64,000 nucleotides of DNA from Hydrogenophilales bacterium 16-64-46. Lineage in GTDB: Bacteria > Pseudomonadota > Gammaproteobacteria > Burkholderiales > Thiobacillaceae. The DNA is taken from positions 186,001-250,000 of the forward strand of contig NCGY01000005.1 of assembly GCA_002281775.1 (NCBI GenBank), given 5' to 3'. A program made the position numbers and the translations under genes. The notes under the pieces are model-generated. The model searched no databases, was not told the origin of the DNA, and saw nothing but the letters and a program-made list of their open reading frames with translations. Shown here piece by piece: positions 8,101-18,413 of this stretch (its first letter is position 1; each line of letters opens with the position of its first letter).

Positions 8101-11100
8101 TCAGCGTAGCAGGTCGAAGAAGGCGAGCACGGTGCTGGTGCGGGTATCCGGCGTGGAGGCGGTCTGCCAGCGCAGGCGGTTTTCGCCCGCGAGCTTGATG
8201 TCACGACGGGTCTGGATGAGCTTGATGATGCGGGCCGGATCGATGGGCGGCTGGGTGATGAAATTCAGGGTCACCGCATCGCTGTCGGCGTCGACCTTGA
8301 CGATGCCCAGCGCCCGGGTGGCGAGCCGCAGGCGATGGATGTCGAACAGGACGCGCGCGGCGTCGGGCAGGCTGCCGAAGCGGTCGATGAGTTCTTCCTG
8401 CATGGCGCGCAGGTTATCGCTATCGTTGCAGCTGGCCAGACGCTTGTAGAGCACCAGCCGTTCGTGCACGTCGGGACAGTAGTCGGCGGGCAAAAGCGCG
8501 GGCAGGTGCAGGTTGATCTCGGAGACCACGCCAAGCGGATGGCTCATGTCGGGTTCCTGGCCGGCCTTGAGGCTGGCGACCGCGCTGGTGAGCATGTCGT
8601 TGTAGAGCGAAAACCCCACTTCGAGGATGTCGCCGCTCTGCTTGTCGCCGAGCACTTCGCCCATGCCGCGGATTTCCATGTCCTGCATCGCGAGATGGAA
8701 ACCGGATCCCAATTCTTCCATTAATTGAATGGCTTCCAGGCGTTTCTTCGCCTGCGGCGTGAGGTTTCTGTCTTCTTCCACCAGCAGGTAGGCAAACGCC
8801 TGGTGGTGCGAACGGCCGACGCGGCCGCGCAACTGGTGCAGCTGCGCGAGGCCGAACTTGTCGGCGCGGTTGATGAGGATGGTGTTGGCGGTGGGGATGT
8901 CGATGCCGGTCTCGATGATGGTGGTGCAGAGCAGGATGTCGTAGCGCTGCTGGTAGAAGTCGCGGATCGCCTGTTCGAGTTCGCGCTCACCCATCTGCCC
9001 GTGTCCGACACGGATGCGCGCCTCGGGCAGCAGCTTCTCCAGCCGCTCGCGCATGTTCTCGATGGTGCTGACTTCGTTGTGCAGGAAATACACCTGGCCG
9101 CCGCGTTTCAGTTCGCGCAGCACGGCTTCGCGGATCAGCCCGCCGGAGAAGGGCTGGACGAAGGTCTTGATCGACAGCCGCTTCTGCGGCGCGGTGGCGA
9201 TCACCGAGAAGTCGCGGATGCCTTCGAGCGACATCGCCAGCGTGCGCGGGATCGGCGTCGCGGTCAGCGTCAGCACGTCGACCTCGGCGCGCAGGGCTTT
9301 CAATTGTTCCTTCTGGCGCACACCGAAGCGGTGTTCCTCGTCGAGAATGACGAGGCCGAGGCGGGCGAACTTCACGTCTTTCTGGATCAGCCGGTGGGTG
9401 CCGATGACGATGTCGAGCTTGCCTGCTTTCAAGGCGTCGAGCGCCTCGGCCTGTTCCTTCGGTGTTCTGAACCGGGACAGTTCCGCGAGCTTCACCGGCC
9501 AGGCGGAGAAACGGTCGGAAAAATTCTGGAAATGCTGTTCGGCCAACAGCGTGGTCGGCACCAGTACCGCCACCTGGTAGCCGCCCATCACCGCCATGAA
9601 GGCGGCACGCAGCGCGACCTCGGTCTTGCCGAAGCCGACGTCGCCGCACACCAGCCGGTCCATCGGCTTGCCGGACTGCATGTCGGCCATGACGGCGGCA
9701 ATGGCGGCGGCCTGGTCGGGCGTTTCCTCGTAGCCGAAGCCTTCGGCGAAAGCCTCGTAGTCGTGCGGCGAGAACTGGAAGGCGTGGCCTTCGCGCGCCG
9801 CGCGCAAGGCGTACAGGTTCAGGAGTTCGGCGGCGGTGTCGCGCGCCGCCTGCATAGCACGGCGGCGTGCTTTTTCCCACTGGTCGGTGCCGAGCTTGTG
9901 CAGCGGCACTTCGCCGTCGCCCGCGCCGGAATAGCGCGAAATCAGGTGCAGATTGGCCACCGGCACGTAAAGCTTGTCGCCACGGGCGTATTCCAGGTGC
10001 AGGAACTCGGTGTCGCCGTCGCCGAGGTCCATGTTGACCAGACCGAGATACTGGCCGACGCCGTATTGCGCATGCACCACCGGGTCGCCGGGTTTCAGCT
10101 CCGACAGGTCGCGCAGCAGGTTGTCGATCTGCGTGGCGCGGGCCTCGCGCGCGCGCCGGGTTCTGGGCGGGATGGCGTAGAGCTCGGTTTCGGTGACGAC
10201 GGCGAGCGCGCCGTCGGTGGTGACGAAGCCTTCGGCCAGCGGGCCGTGCGTGAGCAGGACGCGCGCGCTGCTGGCGAGACAGGCCGCCCAGTCGTCGCAC
10301 AGGATGGCGGCAACATCGTGTTCGGCAAGGTACTCGTGCAGGGTTTCGCGGCGGCCGGCCGAGGGCGCGACGATCACCGTCCTGCCATCGAAGCCGTCGA
10401 TGAAGCCTGCCAGCCGCGCGACCGGGTGCGCTTCGCGGCGGTCGACCGAAATCGGCGGAACCGCTTGCGCCGGGCCGCTGCCGCCCTGCGTGAGATGCAG
10501 CTGGGGCCAGTCCTTGGCCCGCGCGAAAAAGGCGTCCACCGGCAGGAAGAGTTCGGCCGGCGGCAGTAGCGGCCGGTCGCGGTCGCCGGAGAGCAGGCGA
10601 TGACGACCCTGCGCGTCGGCCCAGAACGCCTGACCGGCTTCGTCGAGCGTGCCGTGCATGACGAGGCTGGCATTGGCAGGCAGGTAGTCGAACAGCGTGG
10701 CGGTCGCCTCGAAAAACAGCGGCAGGGCGTATTCGATCCCGGCCGGCGCGAGCCGGTTGGACACATCCTTGTAGAGCTTGGACTTGGATGGGTCGCCCTC
10801 GAACTTTTCCCGGAACTGCTGGCGGAATCGTGTAACGCCGGCGTCGTCGAGCGGGAATTCGCGTGCCGGCAGCAGCCGGATCTCCGGCACCGGGTAGAGG
10901 CTGCGCTGGGTGTCCACGTCGAAGGCGCGCAGCGTCTCGATCTCGTCGTCGAACAGATCGATGCGGTAAGGCAGGGCGCTGCCCATGGGGAAGAGGTCGA
11001 TCAGCCCACCGCGGATCGAGAACTCGCCCGGCGCATAGACCTGGTTGACGTGGGTATAGCCCCCCAGCGTCATCTGCGCGCGGAAGGCGGCTTCGTCGAG

Positions 11101-11490
11101 CCTGTCCTTCTGCTTGATAAAGAAGGTGTGGGCGGCGAGGAAGGTGGGGGGAGCCAGGCGCACCAGCGCGGTCGTCAGTGCCACCACCAGCACGTCGAAT
11201 TCGCCGCGCGACACCTGGTAGAGCGTGGCGAGCCGCTCCGAGATCAGGTCGGGGTGCGGCGAGAAATTGTCGTAGGGCAGGGTTTCCCAGTCCGGGAAGA
11301 TGCAGACCCGCAGCGCCGGGTCGAACCAGCGCAGTTCTTCCGTGAGACGCTGGGCATCCCAGGCGCTCGCGCAGATTACCGCCAGTGGCGCGCCTTGGCG
11401 GGCACACTCGGCCAGCCACAGTGCGTCGGCAGCGCCGGCCAGGCCGGAAGGGCGGGATGAAGTCGGGGGGAATGAATAAAGTAGCGGCAT
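8101..11490 (-). CDS. mfd: Transcription-repair coupling factor
   Basis: 1129 residues, the expected length. The UvrB-like N-terminal module and the RNA-polymerase-interacting domain (PGDPVVHAQYGVGQYLGL) are followed by a superfamily 2 translocase. That has Walker A GDVGFGKTEVALRA near residue 617, the DEEH box LVILDEEHRFGVRQKEQ near 717, and motif VI QLRGRVGRSHHQA. The C-terminal TRCF domain is present. Mfd removes RNA polymerase stalled at lesions and recruits UvrA. serB follows directly. Confidence 0.98.
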   Translation of the reverse strand: MPLLYSFPPTSSRPSGLAGAADALWLAECARQGAPLAVICASAWDAQRLTEELRWFDPALRVCIFPDWETLPYDNFSPHPDLISERLATLYQVSRGEFDVLVVALTTALVRLAPPTFLAAHTFFIKQKDRLDEAAFRAQMTLGGYTHVNQVYAPGEFSIRGGLIDLFPMGSALPYRIDLFDDEIETLRAFDVDTQRSLYPVPEIRLLPAREFPLDDAGVTRFRQQFREKFEGDPSKSKLYKDVSNRLAPAGIEYALPLFFEATATLFDYLPANASLVMHGTLDEAGQAFWADAQGRHRLLSGDRDRPLLPPAELFLPVDAFFARAKDWPQLHLTQGGSGPAQAVPPISVDRREAHPVARLAGFIDGFDGRTVIVAPSAGRRETLHEYLAEHDVAAILCDDWAACLASSARVLLTHGPLAEGFVTTDGALAVVTETELYAIPPRTRRAREARATQIDNLLRDLSELKPGDPVVHAQYGVGQYLGLVNMDLGDGDTEFLHLEYARGDKLYVPVANLHLISRYSGAGDGEVPLHKLGTDQWEKARRRAMQAARDTAAELLNLYALRAAREGHAFQFSPHDYEAFAEGFGYEETPDQAAAIAAVMADMQSGKPMDRLVCGDVGFGKTEVALRAAFMAVMGGYQVAVLVPTTLLAEQHFQNFSDRFSAWPVKLAELSRFRTPKEQAEALDALKAGKLDIVIGTHRLIQKDVKFARLGLVILDEEHRFGVRQKEQLKALRAEVDVLTLTATPIPRTLAMSLEGIRDFSVIATAPQKRLSIKTFVQPFSGGLIREAVLRELKRGGQVYFLHNEVSTIENMRERLEKLLPEARIRVGHGQMGERELEQAIRDFYQQRYDILLCTTIIETGIDIPTANTILINRADKFGLAQLHQLRGRVGRSHHQAFAYLLVEEDRNLTPQAKKRLEAIQLMEELGSGFHLAMQDMEIRGMGEVLGDKQSGDILEVGFSLYNDMLTSAVASLKAGQEPDMSHPLGVVSEINLHLPALLPADYCPDVHERLVLYKRLASCNDSDNLRAMQEELIDRFGSLPDAARVLFDIHRLRLATRALGIVKVDADSDAVTLNFITQPPIDPARIIKLIQTRRDIKLAGENRLRWQTASTPDTRTSTVLAFFDLLR

Positions 11491-11591
11491 GGCAATCGTG
11501 CCGTCGATTCGGCCGGAGCAAATCTTGATCTGGCAAACCCGTGCGGTGGAATCGGTTTCCGTGCTACACCCGGGCGCTGATGGCCTTGGTA

Positions 11592-11685
11592 TGGCGGAGA
11601 CGGAGGGATTCGAACCCTCGATACAGGTTTTAGCCCGTATGCTCCCTTAGCAGGGGAGTACCTTCAACCACTCGGCCACGTCTCC
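11592..11685 (-). tRNA. tRNA-Ser, anticodon GCU
   Basis: Read on the minus strand, the sequence folds as a class II tRNA. The 7-bp acceptor stem pairs GGAGACG with CGTCTCC, followed by discriminator G and an encoded CCA (11592-11594). The D arm is GGCCGAGTGG, the T arm is GGTTCGAATCC, and there is a long variable arm. The anticodon loop CTGCTAA gives GCU (complement of 11649-11651), which decodes AGC/AGU serine codons. Length is 94 nt with CCA. It lies between mfd and the DUF454 gene on the same strand as both. Confidence 0.97.
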
Positions 11686-11745
11686 GAACCGCCGCGCATT
11701 GTAGCGGAAGCCGGGCAGCGACGCCACCGTTGCGTACAGTCAGCC

Positions 11746-12111
11746 TCATGCTCGTGGGCGGGAAGGGTGACTGAGGATGAACCAGGCACCATAGGCCATG
11801 ACCGCTGCCGTAATCGCGATCGTCCACGGTGCCATCTCGGCGTAGAGCAGCATCCAGGCCATGCTCAGGACCATGCTGGTGAGCGAAAACACCTTGGCGC
11901 GCAGTGGGATGACGCGATGCTGTTTCCAGTCCTGCAGCGGTGGGCCGAAGACCCGGTGGGTATAGAGCCAGTCGTGGAAGCGCTGCGAGGACCGCGAGAA
12001 GGCCCACAGTGCGAGCAGCATGAAGGGCACGGTCGGCAGTCCGGGCAGGACTGCACCGAGCGCGCCCAGCGCAAAAAAGACCCAGGCCAGGGTGAAGTAG
12101 AGTGGCCTCAT
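11746..12111 (-). CDS. DUF454 family inner-membrane protein (YbaN-like)
   Basis: A 121-residue membrane protein. It has a hydrophobic N-terminal segment, the family stretch LGAVLPGLPTVPFMLLALWAFSRSS, the conserved WLYTHRVFGPPLQDW segment, and two closely spaced C-terminal membrane helices. The family is widespread and has no established biochemical role. It lies 35 bp downstream of lysC on the same strand. Confidence 0.88.
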   Translation of the reverse strand: MRPLYFTLAWVFFALGALGAVLPGLPTVPFMLLALWAFSRSSQRFHDWLYTHRVFGPPLQDWKQHRVIPLRAKVFSLTSMVLSMAWMLLYAEMAPWTIAITAAVMAYGAWFILSHPSRPRA

Positions 12112-12146
12112 ATCAGACCGGCGTGCCCGGCCCGGCCCGGAGTGGA

Positions 12147-13376
12147 TCAGGTTCCGACCTGGTCGAGTTCGAAGGCCGAGTGCAGGGCGCGCACGGCAAG
12201 TTCCATGTACTTGTCTTCGACGACCACGGAGATCTTGATCTCGGACGTGGAAATCATCTGCAGGTTGATGTTTTCCTTGGAGAGCGTCTCAAACATCTTG
12301 CGCGCCACGCCGACGTGCGAGCGCATGCCGACGCCGACGATGGAGACCTTGGCGATCTTGTCGTCGCCGGTGACCTCGCGCGCGCCGATGGCCGAAGCGG
12401 TCGTTTTGACAATGCCCAGCGCCTTGGCGAAATCGTTGCGGTGCACGGTAAAAGTGAAGTCGGTGGTGTTTTCGTGGCCGACGTTCTGCACGATCATGTC
12501 CACGTCGACGTTGGCGTCAGCCACCGGGCCGAGAATCTGGTAGGCGATGCCGGGGTGGTCGGGCACGCCGACGACGGTGATCTTCGCTTCGTCGCGGTTG
12601 AAGGCGATGCCGGAGATGACGGGTTGTTCCATGTGATCGTTTTCCTCGAACGTGATGAGGGTGCCGTCGCCTTCGTCCTGAAAGCTGGACAGCACACGCA
12701 GTTTGACCTGGTATTTGCCGGCGAACTCGACCGAGCGGATTTGCAGCACCTTGGAGCCGAGGCTCGCCATTTCGAGCATTTCCTCGAAGGTGATCGTCTT
12801 GAGACGTTTGGCTTCTGGCACCACCCGGGGGTCGGTGGTGTAGACGCCGTCGACGTCGGTATAGATCTGGCACTCGTCGGCCTTGAGTGCGGCGGCCAGC
12901 GCCACCCCGGTGGTGTCCGAACCGCCCCGGCCGAGGGTGGTGATGTTGCCGTCGGCGTCCACGCCCTGGAAGCCGGCGACCACGACCACGTGGCCGGAAT
13001 CCAGATCGCGCCGCATGTTGGCCTCGTCGATGCTGAGAATGCGTGCCTTGGTGAACGCATTGTCGGTAAGGATCCTGACCTGGCTGCCGGTGTAGCTTTT
13101 TGCCTTCAGGCCCAGGTCCTTCAGCGCCATGGCCAGGAGCGCGATGGTGACCTGCTCGCCGGTGGACACCATCATGTCGAGCTCGCGCGGGTCGGGCGTC
13201 GCCTGGATTTGCTTGGCGAGGCCGATCAGGCGATTGGTTTCGCCGGACATCGCGGACAAGACGACAACAACCTGATGCCCGAGCATCTTGAACTTGGCGA
13301 CGCGTTCTGCGACGGCGCGTATGCGTTCGACGTTGGCGACCGAGGTGCCGCCGTATTTTTGTACGATGAGTGCCAT
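12147..13376 (-). CDS. lysC: Aspartate kinase
   Basis: 409 residues. The N-terminal kinase signature is ALIVQKYGGTSVANVERI; an amino-acid kinase domain follows with GRGGSDTTGVALAAAL, and two C-terminal ACT domains are present (about residues 265-405), the usual site of feedback inhibition. The ATG at 13376 gives the conserved N-terminus; longer upstream reading would add 38 unrelated residues. Aspartate kinase makes beta-aspartyl phosphate, the entry to lysine, threonine, methionine and diaminopimelate. dapD and dapC at 58-61 kb act in the same pathway. Confidence 0.97.
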   Translation of the reverse strand: MALIVQKYGGTSVANVERIRAVAERVAKFKMLGHQVVVVLSAMSGETNRLIGLAKQIQATPDPRELDMMVSTGEQVTIALLAMALKDLGLKAKSYTGSQVRILTDNAFTKARILSIDEANMRRDLDSGHVVVVAGFQGVDADGNITTLGRGGSDTTGVALAAALKADECQIYTDVDGVYTTDPRVVPEAKRLKTITFEEMLEMASLGSKVLQIRSVEFAGKYQVKLRVLSSFQDEGDGTLITFEENDHMEQPVISGIAFNRDEAKITVVGVPDHPGIAYQILGPVADANVDVDMIVQNVGHENTTDFTFTVHRNDFAKALGIVKTTASAIGAREVTGDDKIAKVSIVGVGMRSHVGVARKMFETLSKENINLQMISTSEIKISVVVEDKYMELAVRALHSAFELDQVGT

Positions 13377-13428
13377 GTCTTGGGCTGGAACCGTGGGGCT
13401 GGAGACTGAAGCGTGAGATTTTAAGGGA

Positions 13429-14727
13429 TTAGCGCTCGAAAAGCGCGATCGACTCGACGTGTGCGGTGTGCGGGAACATATTGGCCACACCAGCTGCCTT
13501 GAGCGTGTAGCCCTTGACGTGCACCAGCACCTCGGCGTCGCGCGCCAGTGTGGCGGGGTCGCACGACACGTAGACGAGTCGGTGCGGTCCGCCGGCGTCG
13601 GGCAGGGCTTTCACGACTTCGATGGCACCGGAGCGTGGGGGGTCGATCAGGAGTTTGTCGAACGGGCCCAGCGCGGCGAATTTTTCCGGGCTCATCTCGA
13701 ACAGGTTGTCGACTTCAAATTGCGCGTTGCCGAGGCCATTGCGCAAGGCGTTATCCCGTGCCCGCGCGACCAGCTCCTCGCTGCCTTCGATGCCAATCAC
13801 GCTGGCGCCGCGCCGGGCAATCGGCAGGGTGAAGTTGCCCAGCCCGCAGAACAGGTCGGCGATGCGCTCGCCGGCCCGGGGGGCGAGCAGACGCATGGCG
13901 CGGCTGACGAGCGCACGGTTGATGCCGGTGTTGACCTGGGTGAATTCCGTGGGTCTGAAAGGCATGACCAGGCCGAATTCCGGCAGGCTGTAGCTGAGTT
14001 CAGGCGCAACAACCGGCCAGAATGGACGGGCGGTTTCCGGCCCCTTGCGCTGTTCCCAGATCTGGATGCCGTGCCGCTCGGCAAAGGCCTGCACAATCGG
14101 GGTGTCGGCTTCGCTCCAGGGTTCGAGCAGGCGAAACACCAGTACCGTGATCGCCTCGCCCACAGCTATTTCAATCTGCGGAATGCGATCGGCATTCGAG
14201 AGCTGACCGATCAGTTCACGCAGGGGCTGAATCAGCGCGGAGACATCGGCGGTGAGCACCTCGCAACTCGTCATGTCGGCGATGAAACTGGAGCGTTTCT
14301 CGCGAAACCCGACCAGTCCGCCGCCCTTTTTGTCGACCCAGCGTGCCGACAGCCTTGCGCGGGTGCGATAGTGCCAGCTCGGGCCATGCAGGGCGGCCAG
14401 GATGATGTCCGGCCTGACCTTGCCGATGCGTGCGAGATTTTCTTCCAGCACGCGCTGTTTTGCGGCGACCTGCGCCGAGGGTTCCAGATGCTGCATCGAG
14501 CAGCCACCGCAGCGACCGAAATAAGTGCACTTCGGTTCGGTGCGCTGTGCACTGGCCTTGAGGATGGCGACGGCGTTGGCCGAGTTGTACTTGGCGTGCT
14601 TGCGGTAGATGGAAATTTCAGCGCGTTCGCCGGCCAGTGCGCCGTCGACGAAGGTGACTTTGCTGTCGATGCGAGCGACGCCGTGTCCCTCGTGATCGAG
14701 GGAGAGAATATCGACGACCGGGTTCAT
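13429..14727 (-). CDS. rlmD: 23S rRNA (uracil-1939-C5)-methyltransferase
   Basis: 432 residues. An N-terminal TRAM region is followed by the 4Fe-4S cysteines in [16 protein letters not shown], with the fourth expected further on. The SAM-binding core has [16 protein letters not shown], and the catalytic end has [10 protein letters not shown] and the nucleophile region [17 protein letters not shown]. This is the RumA/RlmD pattern; the TrmA family lacks the cluster. Its start overlaps the stop of the exonuclease gene by 4 bp. Confidence 0.95.
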   Translation of the reverse strand: MNPVVDILSLDHEGHGVARIDSKVTFVDGALAGERAEISIYRKHAKYNSANAVAILKASAQRTEPKCTYFGRCGGCSMQHLEPSAQVAAKQRVLEENLARIGKVRPDIILAALHGPSWHYRTRARLSARWVDKKGGGLVGFREKRSSFIADMTSCEVLTADVSALIQPLRELIGQLSNADRIPQIEIAVGEAITVLVFRLLEPWSEADTPIVQAFAERHGIQIWEQRKGPETARPFWPVVAPELSYSLPEFGLVMPFRPTEFTQVNTGINRALVSRAMRLLAPRAGERIADLFCGLGNFTLPIARRGASVIGIEGSEELVARARDNALRNGLGNAQFEVDNLFEMSPEKFAALGPFDKLLIDPPRSGAIEVVKALPDAGGPHRLVYVSCDPATLARDAEVLVHVKGYTLKAAGVANMFPHTAHVESIALFER

Positions 14728-15500
14728 TTCCAGGCGGCCAGGAATTCCTGCCAGTGCGGTGCGGCGCTGGCTTCGATGGTGCCGCGTGCGAGCGCGACTT
14801 CATGGGCATAGGCCGAATCGCTCAGCGTGCCGCGCATTTTCTGGAAGCGCAGGTAGACGAGCCAGGTGTTCATCACATCGGTTTCACAGTAGTTGCGGAT
14901 GGCGTCGATTTCCCCAGCCTGATACGCCTCCAGCACCTTCGAGCCGTCCATGCCCAGCTTGCCGGGAAAACCGCACAGCTTGGCCATGTCGTCGAGCGGC
15001 GCGTTGGCGCGCCCGGTGAACATCGCCAGCACGTCCATCAGGTCGAGATGACGGGTGTGATAACGGCTCAGGTAGTTATTCCACTTGAAGTCCCGGTCGT
15101 CGTCGCCCCAGTCCCAGTAGCGCGCGGCAGTCACGCCGTGGATGAGGCCCCGGTAGTGGAGCACCGGCAGGTCGAAGCCGCCGCCATTCCACGAAACGAT
15201 CTGCGGCGTGTAGCGTCCGATGCCGTCGTAGAAGCGCTGGATCAGTTCGGCTTCGCTGCTGTCGCGCTCGCCCAGCGACCAGACCTTGAGCTGGTCGCCG
15301 CTTCTGAGCGTGCAGGAAATCGCGACCACGCGATGCAGGTGGTGCGGCATGAAATCGCTGCCGGTTTTCTGGCGGCGCGCAAGCAGTGCCATTTCGGCCA
15401 GTTCCGCCTGCGGCAGCGCGGACGCATCGATGCTGTTGACGGCGGCGAAACCCGCCAGGTCGGGAATCGTCTCGATATCGAAAACCAGGGTGGGGTGCAT
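14724..15500 (-). CDS. Predicted 3'-5' exonuclease of the PolB exonuclease-like family
   Basis: 258 residues of DnaQ-like fold with motifs [12 protein letters not shown] (residues 6-17), [15 protein letters not shown] and [16 protein letters not shown], which supply the expected catalytic acids. It matches stand-alone proteins related to the exonuclease domain of family B polymerases. The polymerase domain itself is absent, as is normal for the family. The substrate is unproven. The gene overlaps rlmD by 4 bp and is probably translated together with it. Confidence 0.88.
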   Translation of the reverse strand: MHPTLVFDIETIPDLAGFAAVNSIDASALPQAELAEMALLARRQKTGSDFMPHHLHRVVAISCTLRSGDQLKVWSLGERDSSEAELIQRFYDGIGRYTPQIVSWNGGGFDLPVLHYRGLIHGVTAARYWDWGDDDRDFKWNNYLSRYHTRHLDLMDVLAMFTGRANAPLDDMAKLCGFPGKLGMDGSKVLEAYQAGEIDAIRNYCETDVMNTWLVYLRFQKMRGTLSDSAYAHEVALARGTIEASAAPHWQEFLAAWK

Positions 15501-15553
15501 GGGACAGCCACGAAAAAAGCGCCATTTTACGCTGTCGCACGCCAGCAGGGCGG

Positions 15554-16843
15554 TCAGAGCAGGGCGGTGTCGAGCGCCGAGGCGGCGATCAGGGCGTCCA
15601 GGTAGGAAACGGAAATCTGGTGCAGGGGAATGCCGAGTTTGCCGGAATACGCGGCCAGCGTGTCAGCGTCGTTGATTTCACAGGCATGGACGAGGCGGAG
15701 CAGATCAGTTTCCGGCGAAGGTTTGCCGGTCAATGCCCGGCCCGCAGCATCGGACATACCCAGGGTTCGTGTTAGCGACTCGGGGGGCAGCGCCAGGGTA
15801 TGGGCGGCAATCGAGAGCAGGCCGATCTCGAAGGCACTGGCCGCGCTTTCCGCCGGGGCCCCCAGGCGCACCACCTTGCCCATGAACAGGGCGCGTGTCA
15901 GCGCCGTGACCACATGATGGCGGGCGGTCTGATCCGGGTGGGTCCCGGCCAGGGCCAGGAGTGCCGCCACCCGGCTGGCGCGCTGCGATCCCAGCATGAC
16001 TAGGGCGTGGGCCGCCGATTCCGCAGGGCGGCTGAGGCCGCCCGCAGTGGAATTGGCAATCGCCAGCAGGCGCGGGGCCATTTTGGGGTTGAGCCGGAAA
16101 AACGAGATCAGCATGTCGACCGACTGCCCCAGCGCAATGCGCAGCAGGTCCAGCTGCATGGCTTTGTCCTGCGAACGGGCAGCCAGTTCAGGCTCGCTCG
16201 GCAGGGCTGCCTGCTTGAACCAGGCGTTGGCCGGCCAGTTGATCTGCGACGTGCTGGCGACACCCTCGACGACCAGTTGCACCGGGCTGGCAGGCGGCGA
16301 GCAGTCGGCTCGACAGGCCAGGTAGCGCCATGCAGAAGCACTGTCGCGCACCAGCGGATGGGCCGGGTTCAGAGCCGGACAGAAGTTCATGCCGGCATCC
16401 TGAAGGGCCAGCGCGCGCGCAAGCTGGTGTTCATCGCGGATGTCCACGCGCCAGACGACGCGCGGGTGATTGAGTTCGGCGAGCACGTCGCTGAAGAGGA
16501 TGTCGCTGCCGATTTCGACGAAAAGCGGGAGCGAACCCGTGACACCTCCCTGCACCAGCGAATACAGGCCGGTCAGCAGCATGTCTTCGTCCATCTGCTT
16601 GAGTTCCTGGGGGGCATCCACCGGGGCGATCTGGCCGCGCAACACCAGCTGGTGGGCGACCAGATTGGCGTGGCGGTCGAAAAGGGGATCAAACGAAAGA
16701 AAACGCGCACGCAAGTCTTCCTCGCGTGTGGGCGAGCCACTGCCCACGCCCAGCATCTGGGTCACGACGACGGGCTGTTCCGAATCGCCGGTGTTGATGC
16801 CGCCACCGACGATGCGCGAAGGATGGGGGTCGTCCGAAATCAT
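15554..16843 (-). CDS. Degenerate EAL plus HDOD signalling protein (YuxH-like)
   Basis: 429 residues from the ATG at 16843; an in-frame ATG at 16888 is an alternative. The N-terminal half has the YuxH/EAL layout (FDPLFDRHANLVAHQLVLRG), but the EAL-position glutamate is replaced (HQLVLR) and the other catalytic motifs are missing, so phosphodiesterase activity is unlikely. The C-terminal half is an HDOD domain (LRIALGQSVDMLISFFRLNP, ALVMLGSQRASRVAALLAL). Such proteins often bind c-di-GMP or partners rather than degrade the nucleotide. It is divergent from the DUF4139 gene. Confidence 0.8.
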   Translation of the reverse strand: MISDDPHPSRIVGGGINTGDSEQPVVVTQMLGVGSGSPTREEDLRARFLSFDPLFDRHANLVAHQLVLRGQIAPVDAPQELKQMDEDMLLTGLYSLVQGGVTGSLPLFVEIGSDILFSDVLAELNHPRVVWRVDIRDEHQLARALALQDAGMNFCPALNPAHPLVRDSASAWRYLACRADCSPPASPVQLVVEGVASTSQINWPANAWFKQAALPSEPELAARSQDKAMQLDLLRIALGQSVDMLISFFRLNPKMAPRLLAIANSTAGGLSRPAESAAHALVMLGSQRASRVAALLALAGTHPDQTARHHVVTALTRALFMGKVVRLGAPAESAASAFEIGLLSIAAHTLALPPESLTRTLGMSDAAGRALTGKPSPETDLLRLVHACEINDADTLAAYSGKLGIPLHQISVSYLDALIAASALDTALL

Positions 16844-16973
16844 GCCGTGCCCGGGAAATGGCGTGCCTGAAAATTTTTGTAATCGCATTCTATCCCCGCG
16901 AACCGATTGTGGCGCACTTCGGTCAAGATGGCGGCATCTGCCCATTCCAATACCCTGCCGAGGAGACTGCACC

Positions 16974-18413
16974 ATGTATCGCACTGTTCTGAACCCCCTG
17001 ATTGCCGGCATGCTTGCGGTTTCGCCTCTGGCATCCGCCGGGCCACGTGACGAAGCCGTGTCGACGATGGCCGACCAGCAATCGGTGGCCGTCACCATTT
17101 ACAACGACAATCTGGCTCTGGTGAAGGACGCGCGTCAGGTGAAGCTCGGGCGCGACCTCAACCGTCTGGCCTGGCGTGAAGTGTCGGCGCAGATGCGGCC
17201 GGAAACGGCGCAACTGCGCAATGCCTCGAATCCGGGCGGGTTCCGACTGCTGGAACAGAATTTCGATTTTGACCTACTGACACCGGACAAGCTGCTCGAC
17301 AAGTACGTCGGGCGCGAGGTGACGGTGATCCGCACCAACCCGGCCACCGGGGCCGAAACCCGCGAAACCGCGACCGTGCTCTCGACCAACAACGGCGTGG
17401 TGCTGAAATTTGCCGACCGCATCGAGACGGGGGCACCAGGCCGGATCGCCTTTCCGGGCGTGCCCGATACCCTGCGTGACAAACCCACGCTGGTCATCTC
17501 GCTCCTGAATCCTGCGGCGGGGTCGCAAAATCTCGAACTGTCGTACCTGACCGGGGGCCTGTCCTGGCGGGCCGATTACGTGGCCGAACTCAACGCCGAC
17601 GACAGCGTGCTGGATCTTAACGGCTGGGTGACGCTCACCAACCAGAGCGGGGCGGCTTATCCCAACGCCAAATTGCAGTTGGTCGCGGGCGACCTCAACC
17701 GCGTGCGCGAGGCGCAGCCGATGCCGCGCGCCATGATGGCGATGGCGGCCAAGGTCGCCGATGCGGCCGAAATGCAGCAGGAGTCGCTGTTCGAGTACCA
17801 CCTCTATACCTTGCAACGCCCAACCACGCTGGCGGAAAACCAGACCAAGCAGGTGGCCCTGATGTCGGCGACGCGGGTGCCGGTGAACAAGGAATTCCTG
17901 CTGACCGGGGCCGACTATTACTACTCGGGCCAGGTGGGCGAGATCGGCCAGAAAATGAAAGTCGGCGTGTACGTCGATTTCAGGAACAAAGGCGAAGGCC
18001 TGGGCATTCCTCTGCCCAAGGGCGTGATCCGCGTCTACAAGAAAGACAGCCAGGGCAACGCGCAATTCGTCGGCGAGGATCGCATCGACCACACGCCGAA
18101 GAACGAGACGCTGCGGCTCAAGCTGGGCGATGCCTTCGACGTGACCGCCGACAAGAAACAGACCGCCTTCCAGAAGCTGGCGGGCAGCGGGCGCTACAAC
18201 TATGTATTCGAATCCGCTTACGAGATCGTGCTGAAGAACGCCAAGTCAGAACCGGTGACCGTGACGGTGCGCGAACCCATGCCGGGCGACTGGGCCATGC
18301 TCGCGGAATCGCAAGCACACACCAAGGCGGCGTCGGGCACGGCCGAATGGAAGGTGAAGGTGCCGGCCGAGGGGCAGACGAAGTTGAGCTACCGCGTGCG
18401 CGTCAGGTATTGA
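16974..18413 (+). CDS. Exported DUF4139 domain protein
   Basis: 479 residues. The ATG at 16974 follows a clear Shine-Dalgarno stretch (gaggaga) and gives a signal peptide ([15 protein letters not shown]). An upstream in-frame reading through the divergent gene is not credible. The mature protein carries the DUF4139 region, with motifs such as [11 protein letters not shown] and [21 protein letters not shown] and a C-terminal beta-rich part. Members are periplasmic or surface proteins of unknown role. Its 3' end overlaps the convergent pgi gene by 11 bp. Confidence 0.88.
   Translation: MYRTVLNPLIAGMLAVSPLASAGPRDEAVSTMADQQSVAVTIYNDNLALVKDARQVKLGRDLNRLAWREVSAQMRPETAQLRNASNPGGFRLLEQNFDFDLLTPDKLLDKYVGREVTVIRTNPATGAETRETATVLSTNNGVVLKFADRIETGAPGRIAFPGVPDTLRDKPTLVISLLNPAAGSQNLELSYLTGGLSWRADYVAELNADDSVLDLNGWVTLTNQSGAAYPNAKLQLVAGDLNRVREAQPMPRAMMAMAAKVADAAEMQQESLFEYHLYTLQRPTTLAENQTKQVALMSATRVPVNKEFLLTGADYYYSGQVGEIGQKMKVGVYVDFRNKGEGLGIPLPKGVIRVYKKDSQGNAQFVGEDRIDHTPKNETLRLKLGDAFDVTADKKQTAFQKLAGSGRYNYVFESAYEIVLKNAKSEPVTVTVREPMPGDWAMLAESQAHTKAASGTAEWKVKVPAEGQTKLSYRVRVRY

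Noticed and set aside
13377-13490. N-terminal extension of aspartate kinase
   Set aside because: The 38 added residues do not match the family, and the protein proper begins at the conserved ALIVQKYGGTS segment.
16470-16973. Upstream extension of the DUF4139 gene
   Set aside because: It overlaps the divergent HDOD gene and would bury the clear signal peptide and ribosome-binding site at 16974.
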